20,340 bases of DNA, taken from an uncultured Bacteroidales bacterium (GTDB lineage Bacteria; Bacteroidota; Bacteroidia; Bacteroidales; UBA932). The notes under the pieces were generated by a model that made no database searches, was not told the DNA's origin, and saw only the letters and a list, made by a program, of their open reading frames with translations. The stretch is from NCBI GenBank assembly GCA_934667175.1, contig CAKULN010000046.1, positions 1 through 20,340 on the forward strand, read 5' to 3'. This document shows, one piece after another, positions 1 to 6,850 of the stretch (within the stretch, counting starts at the first letter, position 1; the number at the start of each line of letters is the position of its first letter). A program made the translations under genes and the position numbers.

Positions 1-53
1 CACAGGAGGTTCATAGAGGTAATCGTGTTGGGAATATGCTTAATTATATTCAT

Positions 54-1241
54 TTACTTGATTCCAAGTTTCTTCTTGAGGTCCTTGGAAAGGGCATCCT
101 TGTGCACCACAACGTCCATGGACTTGGCGCGGACGAAAGAGTCAGAGCAGTACCAGATTCCGCCATACTTGCTTGCGGTCCCCCATGAGTTCTTGATCAT
201 CAAGTACTTGGTGCCGTTCTGATCAGTAGCCACACCAAAGATCTGCATTCCGTGGTCATCAGTGGTGGTCTTGTTGTCAAAGCCTTCCTGACGGGACTCC
301 TGGGTGACGGAAGCCTCCTTTGGCAGCTCCACAACAGTTTCCTTCTTCTCTCCGGCCTTCCCGACCCAACGCTCCTGATCGGAACCCGAAGTGGCCTTCA
401 CATCCTCAAGAAGCACACCGATGCCATCCCTGGTGAAGCCCTTCTCACTCACGTCCGTTCCCCACGCAAGGGTATAGCCCTTGTCAACCGCGCTGTAGAT
501 CACCTCCATGAACTCGTCAATAGGAATGTTGTAGGCGGAATCCCATCTCCAGTTGTCCGAGATCTCAATGATGAAAGAGGTATAGAAAGGATGATGTGTA
601 AAAGAAGTAAGGGTGACATAGTCAGACGGAACAATGCCCATCTCGTCCCTGTAGGAGGCAGGGGTGTAGGTCTTGCCATTATATTCAAAAGTCTCCGGGG
701 CCTCGCCGAGGAAGTTGTCGACGATGGCGTCGAAGCCCTTCTTCCAGTTGGAGGAAAGGACTCTGTTAGGGTTCTTTGCGATGGCCTCGACGTAAGCCTT
801 GGTGGTGGCGTCGAGTTCTCCGTGGATAGGAAGCGGCTGAAGACCAGGCATAGCGCTCTGAGGGACAAGACCGTAGTCGGCGATGACATGAAGCACGTCA
901 TCCGCCTCGGATCCCGAAGCGAAATTGATGTGGCCGTCCGTGCGGACATATTTCACAGCCCTGTCCTTGTAAGAGTGCGAGACAACGAACATCTCCGAAA
1001 AGTCCGGATAGAGTGTCGTGTCCTTGATGTTCTTGATCCGGATGGCCTCCGACTCAAGGAATCCAAGAGTGGAGAAGCACCAGCAGGTGCCTGAACGGTA
1101 CTGGTTCTTCACGGAAGTGATAGGGTTCTCCTTCACGACGGTGAATTTGTATTCGGCCTTAGGCTGCGCAGGCTTAGGCTGCGCCGATGCGGCAATAGGA
1201 ATAAGGACTGCGGCGACAGCTGCCACAAAGATATTCTTCAT
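54..1241 (-). CDS. Secreted C1-family (PepC/bleomycin hydrolase-like) cysteine peptidase
   Basis: A 395-residue papain-superfamily peptidase, probably exported to the periplasm or beyond. Residues 1-20 form a signal peptide ending in AASA before QPKPAQPK. The catalytic pattern is clear: oxyanion Gln47, nucleophile Cys53 in GTCWCFS, His330 in DDHGMQIFG, and Asn351 in KNSWG. A long insertion separates the Cys and His blocks, as in the C1B (aminopeptidase C/bleomycin hydrolase) branch. The length is somewhat short of the roughly 450 residues of cytosolic PepC, and the signal peptide argues against a purely cytosolic role. Members of this branch trim peptides from the N-terminus; whether this one is an amino- or endopeptidase cannot be told from sequence. 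It starts 14 nt after the rubrerythrin stop, so it is probably cotranscribed with it. No terminator is visible in the 53 nt to the window edge. Confidence 0.88.
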   Translation of the reverse strand: MKNIFVAAVAAVLIPIAASAQPKPAQPKAEYKFTVVKENPITSVKNQYRSGTCWCFSTLGFLESEAIRIKNIKDTTLYPDFSEMFVVSHSYKDRAVKYVRTDGHINFASGSEADDVLHVIADYGLVPQSAMPGLQPLPIHGELDATTKAYVEAIAKNPNRVLSSNWKKGFDAIVDNFLGEAPETFEYNGKTYTPASYRDEMGIVPSDYVTLTSFTHHPFYTSFIIEISDNWRWDSAYNIPIDEFMEVIYSAVDKGYTLAWGTDVSEKGFTRDGIGVLLEDVKATSGSDQERWVGKAGEKKETVVELPKEASVTQESRQEGFDNKTTTDDHGMQIFGVATDQNGTKYLMIKNSWGTASKYGGIWYCSDSFVRAKSMDVVVHKDALSKDLKKKLGIK

Positions 1242-1255
1242 ATATATTCAATATT

Positions 1256-1795
1256 TTAATAGTTTTCAGCTTTGATTTGGAAATAACTCCTCGGATGCTT
1301 GCACACCGGGCATATCTCCGGAGCCTTCTTGCCGATCACAATGTGCCCGCAGTTCGAGCACTCCCAGATCATGTCCTCGTCCTTGGAGAAGACGACAGCG
1401 TCCTGAACGTTCTTAAGCAGTTTCCTATAGCGTTCCTCGTGGGTTTTCTCGATCGCCCCGACCTTCTCGAACAGAAAGGCGATCTCGTCGAAGCCTTCCT
1501 CCTTGGCTGTCTTGGCGAATCCGGCGTACATGTCAGTCCACTCGTAGTTCTCGCCCGCCGCGGCATCGGCAAGATTCTCCTCTGTGGAAGGAACACCTCC
1601 GTCATGCAGTAACTTAAACCAGATCTTGGCATGCTCCTTCTCGTTCTTGGCGGTCTCCTCGAACAACTTGCCTATCTGTACATAGCCATCCTTGGCCGCC
1701 TTTGAGGCATAATACAAATACTTGGTGTGAGCCTGGCTCTCCCCCGCGAACGCCGTCCGCAGGTTCTCCTCGGTCTTTGATCCCTTAAGTTCCAT
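1256..1795 (-). CDS. rbr: Rubrerythrin
   Basis: A 179-residue rubrerythrin, the usual length for the two-domain form. Residues 1-135 are a ferritin-like four-helix di-iron domain with expected ligands: Glu19 in GESQAHTKY, the ExxH pair Glu52/His55 in NEKEHAK, the Glu82 region (GENYEW), and Glu116/Glu120 in [11 protein letters not shown]. Residues 142-179 are a rubredoxin-like Fe(SCys)4 knuckle with Cys146-x2-Cys149 and Cys162-x2-Cys165. In anaerobes this cytosolic enzyme reduces hydrogen peroxide to water using electrons passed through the rubredoxin domain. The start is fixed by homology ([12 protein letters not shown] is a typical N-terminus). A promoter lies about 120 nt upstream, giving a 5' leader of about 115 nt. 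The gene is divergent from the TerB-like gene and leads the secreted protease gene. Confidence 0.96.
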   Translation of the reverse strand: MELKGSKTEENLRTAFAGESQAHTKYLYYASKAAKDGYVQIGKLFEETAKNEKEHAKIWFKLLHDGGVPSTEENLADAAAGENYEWTDMYAGFAKTAKEEGFDEIAFLFEKVGAIEKTHEERYRKLLKNVQDAVVFSKDEDMIWECSNCGHIVIGKKAPEICPVCKHPRSYFQIKAENY

Positions 1796-1915
1796 AATCT
1801 ATGAATATTAATTTGTTTCAACAATGCTTCTGTCTCCCACCGGAGAGTCCTTCCTACCGGCAGTCATATTCACAATTCTTTTCCGGTCCTCCGGGCCATC
1901 CCGGCTCCAGCCTTG

Positions 1916-1946
1916 CAAATGTAATAAAAATACCCTGATAAAGAAA
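1916..1946 (-). promoter_or_regulatory. Predicted promoter of the rubrerythrin-protease operon
   Basis: On the minus strand TACATTTG (1923-1916) matches the Bacteroidota -7 consensus TAnnTTTG. TTTC (1946-1943) sits 19 bp upstream, one base off the -33 TTTG. The inferred transcription start near 1909 leaves a leader of about 115 nt. Confidence 0.6.
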
Positions 1947-1953
1947 GACCATG

Positions 1954-1970
1954 CTCCGGATGTTCCGGAG
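1954..1970. promoter_or_regulatory. Palindrome between divergent promoters, candidate operator
   Basis: CTCCGGA, spacer TGT, TCCGGAG is a perfect 7-bp inverted repeat. It lies between the -33 of the rubrerythrin promoter (1943-1946) and the -33 of the TerB-like promoter (1981-1984). The position suits a dimeric regulator acting on both. No regulator is named by the sequence. Confidence 0.4.
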
Positions 1971-1980
1971 GAAGCCATCA

Positions 1981-2012
1981 TTTGGAATTTCGGGATAAAA
2001 GCGTTAAGTTTG
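1981..2012 (+). promoter_or_regulatory. Predicted promoter of the TerB-like gene
   Basis: TTTG at 1981-1984, a 20-bp spacer, then TAAGTTTG at 2005-2012, an exact match to TTTG-N19/20-TAnnTTTG. The inferred transcription start near 2019 is 24 nt before the ATG at 2043 and downstream of the in-frame ATG at 1824. It therefore decides the start codon. Confidence 0.65.
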
Positions 2013-2042
2013 GATTCGGCAAAAGACAGCCTTTTAGGAAAG

Positions 2043-3563
2043 ATGCAAAACTTGGATTCCATAGACCTCAGCGGGACTCAGCGGCGGGCGGTGATGAAGC
2101 TTGCTGTGGAGCTGGTCAAGGCAGATGACAGGATCCACTCGAAAGAGGTCATGGTCCTGGACGAGTTGCAATCCGTGCTTGGGCTTGATCAACAGGAACT
2201 TGACCTTATCCACTATCTTTCACTGGAGAGTGCCGTTGACTGCCTCAAGGAGCTGGACAAAGATCCAACAGATGGGCTCATCAATCTTTTCAACGAGATA
2301 ATGTGTTCCGACAACGACATCGACTTCGAGGAGAATCTGCTACTGTCCTCAATCTCAATGTCCTGCGACAGCGGTTCCAGAGACTGGTGCAGGATTCTGT
2401 CAGCGAACGCCATCGAATCGGAAGCCCCTGAAAAACAGATAGTTTTCCTTGAGAGCAGGACTTCGGAAGCTGCCCATCTGGTTCTCGATGACAAGTACGA
2501 CAACCTGCTCATCTCAAAGGCATTCGGCGACATCGGGATAGAATTTTTCTACCTTCCGGACATCCTCCGGGAGTTTGACCGTCATCTTGACGAGAGCGAC
2601 AGATTCGGGCTTCTCAAGCGTTCGATGGAGTACCTTGTGCCGGCGGGGGACAAAATCAAACTGAACCACCTGAAGGAATCGCTGACCGCTCTTGACACAA
2701 GAGCCTTCTATCACCTCATCCTTTCAAGGTTTGGAATTGACCCTGAGCGGATTCCATACACAGCTTTCCTGCTGATGAGAATCCGGGACAGCCACATTCT
2801 TGACGACAGCGACACTTTGCGCAGAACGGTGGACTTCCTCTGCATCGACATCTCGTCCGAAGTGAAAAAGCGAATCCTGACGTTCGTCTCCCGCTTCGAC
2901 GAGAAACGCGACCGGCTCTCCTACAAAGGCTACTACAAGTTCCTGTACGACTACCTCAGCGCCGAGGCGAAATTCACCAACCCAATCAGTATCAACTCAA
3001 AAGGAGACTTCACACTCGAATCCGGCGACACCATCAGGTTCAAGTCAGCCCCGCAGGCGAAGACCCTATACATGCTCCTCCTGAGCCGTGGCGACAAAGG
3101 AATATCCCAGACCGACTTCAACAAAGCCGTTTCTTTCCTCAAAGAGTTGAACATCAATGAATATCTCACCTCGACCGGAGATTTGGACCTTCCCCGCTTC
3201 AAGGAAATTCTCGCCGGCAAGGATGATGAATATGCCCGCGTGATCCTTGACACGATAGCCATCTACCGCTCATTCTCGACCAAGGACAGCGGGAAGAAGG
3301 ATTTCCTTGAATATGTCCAAAGCATCCTCCGGCACCGCAGTTCGCTAAAGACGTACATCAACACCGGTTTTGCCTCCGCCCGTAAGCTTGCGAACCCAGA
3401 GCAATATCTGGTTAGCTTCAACCCCGACACCAAAACCTACTCCGTCTCCGCCAGCCCTTCCCTCTTTACCGTCTCCTCAGAATGTTCTTCCTCCATCCCT
3501 TTGACCGACTCTCCACTCTGGAAAACAGCCTTTCTTTCCACCCATACCAAAAATCAAAAATAA
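2043..3563 (+). CDS. TerB-like helical protein of unknown function
   Basis: 506 residues from ATG 2043. The reading frame stays open back to ATG 1824, but those 73 codons overlap the divergent promoter region and lie upstream of the predicted transcription start, so 2043 is preferred (AGGA lies just upstream). Residues 10-105 look like a TerB-type helical domain: two helical repeats, each with an acidic turn (KADDRIHSKE near 26-35 and SDNDIDFEEN near 89-98). Residues 110-310 are mostly helical and unrecognised. The C-terminal part resembles a winged-helix domain split by an insertion: SAPQAKTLYMLLLSRG (335-350) and then SLKTYINTGFASARKLANP (434-452) ending in a short beta hairpin. No signal peptide or membrane segment is seen. 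TerB-family proteins are linked to tellurite and envelope stress, but that does not establish a role here. The TerB call is moderate and the winged-helix call weak. Confidence 0.7.
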   Translation: MQNLDSIDLSGTQRRAVMKLAVELVKADDRIHSKEVMVLDELQSVLGLDQQELDLIHYLSLESAVDCLKELDKDPTDGLINLFNEIMCSDNDIDFEENLLLSSISMSCDSGSRDWCRILSANAIESEAPEKQIVFLESRTSEAAHLVLDDKYDNLLISKAFGDIGIEFFYLPDILREFDRHLDESDRFGLLKRSMEYLVPAGDKIKLNHLKESLTALDTRAFYHLILSRFGIDPERIPYTAFLLMRIRDSHILDDSDTLRRTVDFLCIDISSEVKKRILTFVSRFDEKRDRLSYKGYYKFLYDYLSAEAKFTNPISINSKGDFTLESGDTIRFKSAPQAKTLYMLLLSRGDKGISQTDFNKAVSFLKELNINEYLTSTGDLDLPRFKEILAGKDDEYARVILDTIAIYRSFSTKDSGKKDFLEYVQSILRHRSSLKTYINTGFASARKLANPEQYLVSFNPDTKTYSVSASPSLFTVSSECSSSIPLTDSPLWKTAFLSTHTKNQK

Positions 3564-3595
3564 TTTGTTTTTTTACTAAAAAAGCTATATGTTTG
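3564..3595 (+). promoter_or_regulatory. Strong predicted promoter of the intergenic RNA
   Basis: TTTG at 3564-3567, a 20-bp spacer and TATGTTTG at 3588-3595 match the Bacteroidota consensus exactly. It begins one base after the TerB-like stop codon. The inferred transcription start is near 3602, and no long ORF follows for over 400 nt. Confidence 0.6.
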
Positions 3596-3601
3596 TAACA
3601 T

Positions 3602-3830
3602 AGTTTGAAGAGTGCGCAGGAGAGGCAAGCTCCAACGCTTATTTACACAGGGTAAGAATTTTTTTCATTCTCACCCTGTTTTTGTTTAAACGGGCGATGT
3701 AATTCTTGACAAGCCGCTCTCCGCTCTCGAATAACGCATAACATCATTTTTTATGATATTCTTCAAACTAATTATAAGCGTTGAGGAGCGCCTTTGCACG
3801 GATTGCAAAGATGTCGCTTCAAAGTTTTCT
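3602..3830 (+). ncRNA. Candidate structured noncoding RNA or structured leader
   Basis: The first 40 nt after the promoter are complementary, in nested collinear order, to a segment about 130-180 nt downstream. TTTGAAG (3604-3610) pairs with CTTCAAA (3817-3823). GTGCGCAGG (3612-3620) pairs with CCTTTGCAC (3791-3799) at 8 of 9 positions including one G-U. CTCCAACGCTTAT (3630-3642) pairs with 3774-3788, all 13 bases with a 2-nt bulge. The interior holds a strong hairpin (3648-3678) and a small AT hairpin (3743-3757). A T-rich run follows the outer stem. The result is a rod with paired ends, a general shape shared with 6S RNA. I see no signature of 6S, tmRNA, SRP RNA or RNase P RNA. The 3' arm overlaps a 49-codon ORF, so a leader role is also possible. 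Confidence 0.4.
3648..3687 (+). terminator. Hairpin with T-tract: terminator, attenuator or internal RNA hairpin
   Basis: CAGGGTAAGAAT (3648-3659) pairs with ATTCTCACCCTG (3667-3678), 11 of 12 bases, with an 8-nt T-rich loop. It is followed by TTTTTGTTT. If it terminates, the promoter at 3564-3595 yields an RNA of about 85 nt. If not, it is an internal hairpin of the longer RNA. Confidence 0.5.
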
Positions 3831-3902
3831 TTCGTCAGAGGTCACTTCAGAGTGCTCAACGGCAGGAAAATTTATGTGAAAGCTCACTACCGTAAAAAGT
3901 AG
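3753..3902 (+). CDS. Possible 49-residue basic small protein
   Basis: An ATG at 3753 opens a 49-codon frame ending TAG at 3900-3902. The C-terminal half is strongly basic, with two His/Arg repeats: VRGHFRVLNGRK followed by YVKAHYRKK. It resembles short motifs (V-x-G-H-x-R ... V-x-x-H-x-R) that I recall from small uncharacterised Bacteroidota proteins, but I cannot name a family. The N-terminal half includes Cys16 and Cys19 (CTDC) and is encoded by DNA that also forms the 3' arm of the candidate RNA. The ATG is itself inside a 5-bp hairpin (ATCAT 3743-3747 with ATGAT 3753-3757). No Shine-Dalgarno is seen. A terminator-like hairpin follows 48 nt after the stop. It could be a chance frame. Confidence 0.35.
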   Translation: MIFFKLIISVEERLCTDCKDVASKFSFVRGHFRVLNGRKIYVKAHYRKK

Positions 3903-3949
3903 TTGAGTTGGAATCGGATCAAGGATCCGGAGACATCTTCCGCCCGGCT

Positions 3950-3990
3950 GAGAGTCATCTGTATTGCCGCAGATGACTCTCTTTGCTTTC
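3950..3990 (+). terminator. Probable terminator upstream of the Ca2+-ATPase gene
   Basis: GAGAGTCATCTG (3950-3961) and CAGATGACTCTC (3970-3981) form a perfect 12-bp stem with an 8-nt loop, followed by TTTGCTTTC. A smaller perfect hairpin, CGGATC with GATCCG around AAG, lies just before it at about 3914-3928. The hairpin lies before the ATPase promoter, so it probably ends the preceding small transcript. Confidence 0.6.
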
Positions 3991-4031
3991 CAAACGATTG
4001 GATTCTTGGTGATGGAATCAGTGTGGGGTGG

Positions 4032-4039
4032 TATCTTTG
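4032..4039 (+). promoter_or_regulatory. Predicted -7 element of the Ca2+-ATPase gene
   Basis: TATCTTTG matches TAnnTTTG. The -33 is poor: CTTG at 4005-4008 lies 23 bp away. The inferred transcription start near 4045 falls downstream of an in-frame GTG at 4028, which rules out that GTG as the start of this transcript. Confidence 0.5.
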
Positions 4040-4066
4040 CGGGCATATTCAAAGAATGTATTGACA

Positions 4067-6850
4067 ATGGAGAAAGGAAATGGTGAGACAAGGGCCTATA
4101 TGGCGAATGTAAAGCCTGCGCAAAGTAACACAGAAACAATGAATTATCTCATTGAGGGATCCAATGAGGTAGTCCAAGGGAAAGGGCGGAACATCATTCC
4201 GGAGGTGGAGAAGGAACCGCTTTGGAAGACTTATCTGGAGAAGTTCAAGGATCCGATCATCATCATTCTGTTGGTGGCGTTGGCGCTTTCGATGGGAGTG
4301 TCGGTGTATGAGATGGTGTATTCTGGAAGGGACGCTTCGTGCCTGATTGAGCCGCTGGGAGTGCTGGTGGCGATACTTTTAGCAACGGGAATAGGGTTCA
4401 TCTTCGAGGTCAAGGCCGAGAAAGAGTTCAAGATTCTGAACAAGGCCAAGGACGAGAGACCGGTCAAGGTGCTGCGGCTGAAAAGGGCCGGGGACAAGAC
4501 TCCACAGACTTATGAGATTCCAAAAAGCGATGTTTGTGTCGGTGATGTTGTAGTGTTGGAGAACGGGGACGAGGTCCCGGCGGACGGCATCCTGCTCAGT
4601 GACAGGAACCTGACCATTGACGAGTCCAATTTCACGGGAGAACCGTTCACGAAAAAGAAGACCGTACCGGAAGCCAATAATGAAAGCACATATCCGGATA
4701 ACTTCCTGCTTCGCGGCACAACGGTGATCGAAGGCAGTGCGGCCTGCAAGGTCACAGCCGTCGGCACCCAGACCGAAGAGGGAAAAGGCGCGAGAATATT
4801 ACAGGAAGAGCCTGACGTCGAGACCCCGCTGAACGCCCAGCTGAACCAGCTTGCCAAATGGATCACCTACGCCAGCTACATCATCGCGGCGCTGATCGTG
4901 GTCGGAAGGATGAGCATTTTCTTCCTCACGAATGACGCGGAGGCATATTCATTCATCGAGATTTTCCGTGTTGCGCTCAATTCGCTGATGATCGCGGTGA
5001 CGCTGATTGTCGTGGCAGTGCCGGAAGGGCTTCCGATGAGTGTGACGATCAGCCTTGCGCTGAGCATGCGCAAGATGCTCAAAGAGAAGAATCTGGTGCG
5101 CAAGCTTCACGCCTGCGAGACCCTCGGTGCGACCACAGTCATCTGCACTGACAAGACCGGCACTCTGACCAAGAACAAGATGAGCGTGGTGGAATCCGAG
5201 TTCTGGGGCGTCGATGAAAGCCTCATCGCCGACAGCATAGCAGTGAACTCCACAGCCGCGCTGAACAATTCTGAAGACGGAGAGTCACATGCGATCGGCA
5301 ACCCTACCGAAGGGGCGCTTCTGCTTTGGCTTCAAGGCAAAGGAGTTGACTATTCCGAGCGCAGGAACGCCTACCAGATTGTGGATCAGATAGCTTTCTC
5401 GACCGAAAGGAAACGGATGACCACGGATGCCATCGACAGCTCAACCGGCAAAGAATATCTCTTCATCAAGGGAGCCCCGGAGCTCCTTCTGGAAACTTCC
5501 GACATCATTGAGGGCGGCCCGTCGAAGGAGACCGTGCTCGCCACTCTGGCGGCATGGCAGGCCAAAGGGATGAGGACCTTGGGATTCGCGTTCAGGAATA
5601 TGTCAGCTCAAGACTCCAAGGTAACATTCATCGGAATAGTCGGAATAGCAGACCCGATCAGGGAAGATGTGAGGGAGGCTATCGACACCTGTTCCGGGCA
5701 CGCTGGAGTCCGGGTGATCATGGTGACAGGCGACAACGCCCTTACCGCCAGCGAGATAGCCCGCCAGGCCGGAATTATCAGCAAAGATGAGAGCAACCCT
5801 CTGACAATCACCGGATCCGAGTTCGCTGCCAAGAGTGATGAATATCTCAAAAAAGAGGTTCTGCCTACCCTCAGGGTTCTCTCCCGTGCCCGTCCGGAGG
5901 ACAAGGTTCGTCTCGTTACCCTGCTTCAGCAGATGGGAGAGGTCGTGGCGGTCACCGGTGACGGAACGAACGACGCCCCAGCCCTGAAAAAGGCTCAGGT
6001 CGGCCTCTCGATGGGAGACGGCACGGCAAGGGCAAAGGAGGCCAGTGACGTGACAATCATCGACAACTCATTCTCCAGCATAGGGAAAGGCATCCTGTGG
6101 GGGCGTTCCTTGTACCTGAACATCAAGCGTTTCATCCTGTTCCAGATGACAATCAACGTCTGCGCCTGCCTGATCGTGTTGCTTGGAGCGTTCATCGGGC
6201 TGGACTCTCCGCTGACCGTCACACAGATGCTTTGGGTCAACCTGATCATGGATACCTTCGCGGCGATGGCCTTGTCCTCGATCCCACCGGACCGCAAGGT
6301 GATGGACGAAAAGCCTCGGAACCAGAAGAGCCACATCATCGACCGGAAGATGGCTGTCAGAATATTCATTTCAGGAATATTCTTCTTCGCCTTTCTGGCC
6401 CTTCTTTGGCAGCTTCTCTGGCGGATGGACATCAGCTCCGTAAGAGACCTTCTCCACTGGAATGTCGTCGGGGAATTCTTCAGCGGAGCCTTCGCGGCCC
6501 ACACAAAGGCGCATCTTTCCGGCTACGAGCTGGGAGTGTTCTTCACGACGTTCGTCCTGCTCCAGTTTTGGAATCTGTTCAACGCCAGATACTTCAAGAC
6601 TGACGGCAGCGTGCTTCAGGACGTTCTTGATTTCTTCTTCAACCGCAAGAGGTTCAAGGCATCAGCCTGCTACGGATGCATTCTGGTAGCCGGAATCATC
6701 CTGGCCGGCCAGTTCCTGATCGTCAACTGTTTCGGAGCCTTCTTCGAGGTTTCCCATCTCCCTCTTGCCGACTGGGGCTGGATCCTCCTCTGCACCTCCC
6801 CGGTGCTCATCATCCCGGATCTCTACCGGTTCATCCGTTCAAAGGCTTAA
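4067..6850 (+). CDS. Calcium-translocating P-type ATPase, PMCA-like (type IIB)
   Basis: A 927-residue inner-membrane P-type ATPase. Numbered from ATG 4067, membrane helices M1-M2 span about 62-115, the actuator TGE is at 190-192, and M3-M4 span about 267-330 with the PEGLP ion-site motif at 319-323. The phosphorylated Asp362 is in CTDKTGTLT, KGAPE lies near 468, MVTGDN near 560, and the hinge GDGTNDAPA near 631-639. Six C-terminal helices follow. PEGL with the N-terminal pattern EKEPLWKTYLEKF...DPIIIILL matches Bacteroidales Ca2+-ATPases, which expel Ca2+ from the cytosol using ATP. No long calmodulin-binding tail is present. GTG 4028 precedes the promoter; ATG 4067 is the first after the inferred transcript start, but ATGs at 4100 and 4139 are also possible. 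The stop overlaps the convergent lipoprotein gene by 4 bp. Confidence 0.93.
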   Translation: MEKGNGETRAYMANVKPAQSNTETMNYLIEGSNEVVQGKGRNIIPEVEKEPLWKTYLEKFKDPIIIILLVALALSMGVSVYEMVYSGRDASCLIEPLGVLVAILLATGIGFIFEVKAEKEFKILNKAKDERPVKVLRLKRAGDKTPQTYEIPKSDVCVGDVVVLENGDEVPADGILLSDRNLTIDESNFTGEPFTKKKTVPEANNESTYPDNFLLRGTTVIEGSAACKVTAVGTQTEEGKGARILQEEPDVETPLNAQLNQLAKWITYASYIIAALIVVGRMSIFFLTNDAEAYSFIEIFRVALNSLMIAVTLIVVAVPEGLPMSVTISLALSMRKMLKEKNLVRKLHACETLGATTVICTDKTGTLTKNKMSVVESEFWGVDESLIADSIAVNSTAALNNSEDGESHAIGNPTEGALLLWLQGKGVDYSERRNAYQIVDQIAFSTERKRMTTDAIDSSTGKEYLFIKGAPELLLETSDIIEGGPSKETVLATLAAWQAKGMRTLGFAFRNMSAQDSKVTFIGIVGIADPIREDVREAIDTCSGHAGVRVIMVTGDNALTASEIARQAGIISKDESNPLTITGSEFAAKSDEYLKKEVLPTLRVLSRARPEDKVRLVTLLQQMGEVVAVTGDGTNDAPALKKAQVGLSMGDGTARAKEASDVTIIDNSFSSIGKGILWGRSLYLNIKRFILFQMTINVCACLIVLLGAFIGLDSPLTVTQMLWVNLIMDTFAAMALSSIPPDRKVMDEKPRNQKSHIIDRKMAVRIFISGIFFFAFLALLWQLLWRMDISSVRDLLHWNVVGEFFSGAFAAHTKAHLSGYELGVFFTTFVLLQFWNLFNARYFKTDGSVLQDVLDFFFNRKRFKASACYGCILVAGIILAGQFLIVNCFGAFFEVSHLPLADWGWILLCTSPVLIIPDLYRFIRSKA

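Noticed and set aside
252..1094. Long plus-strand open frame opposite the protease gene
   Set aside because: It is antisense to a gene with an intact catalytic triad, and its translation has no recognisable domain.
1824..2042. N-terminal extension of the TerB-like protein from ATG 1824
   Set aside because: It covers the divergent promoters and palindrome and lies upstream of the inferred transcription start near 2019; its sequence looks noncoding.
3602..3830. Identification of the structured RNA as tmRNA, SRP RNA, RNase P RNA or 6S RNA
   Set aside because: The conserved cores of the first three are absent, and 6S cannot be claimed from overall shape alone, so it is left unnamed.
4028..4066. 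GTG start at 4028 for the Ca2+-ATPase
   Set aside because: The -7 element at 4032-4039 lies downstream of it, so the codon would not be in the mRNA.
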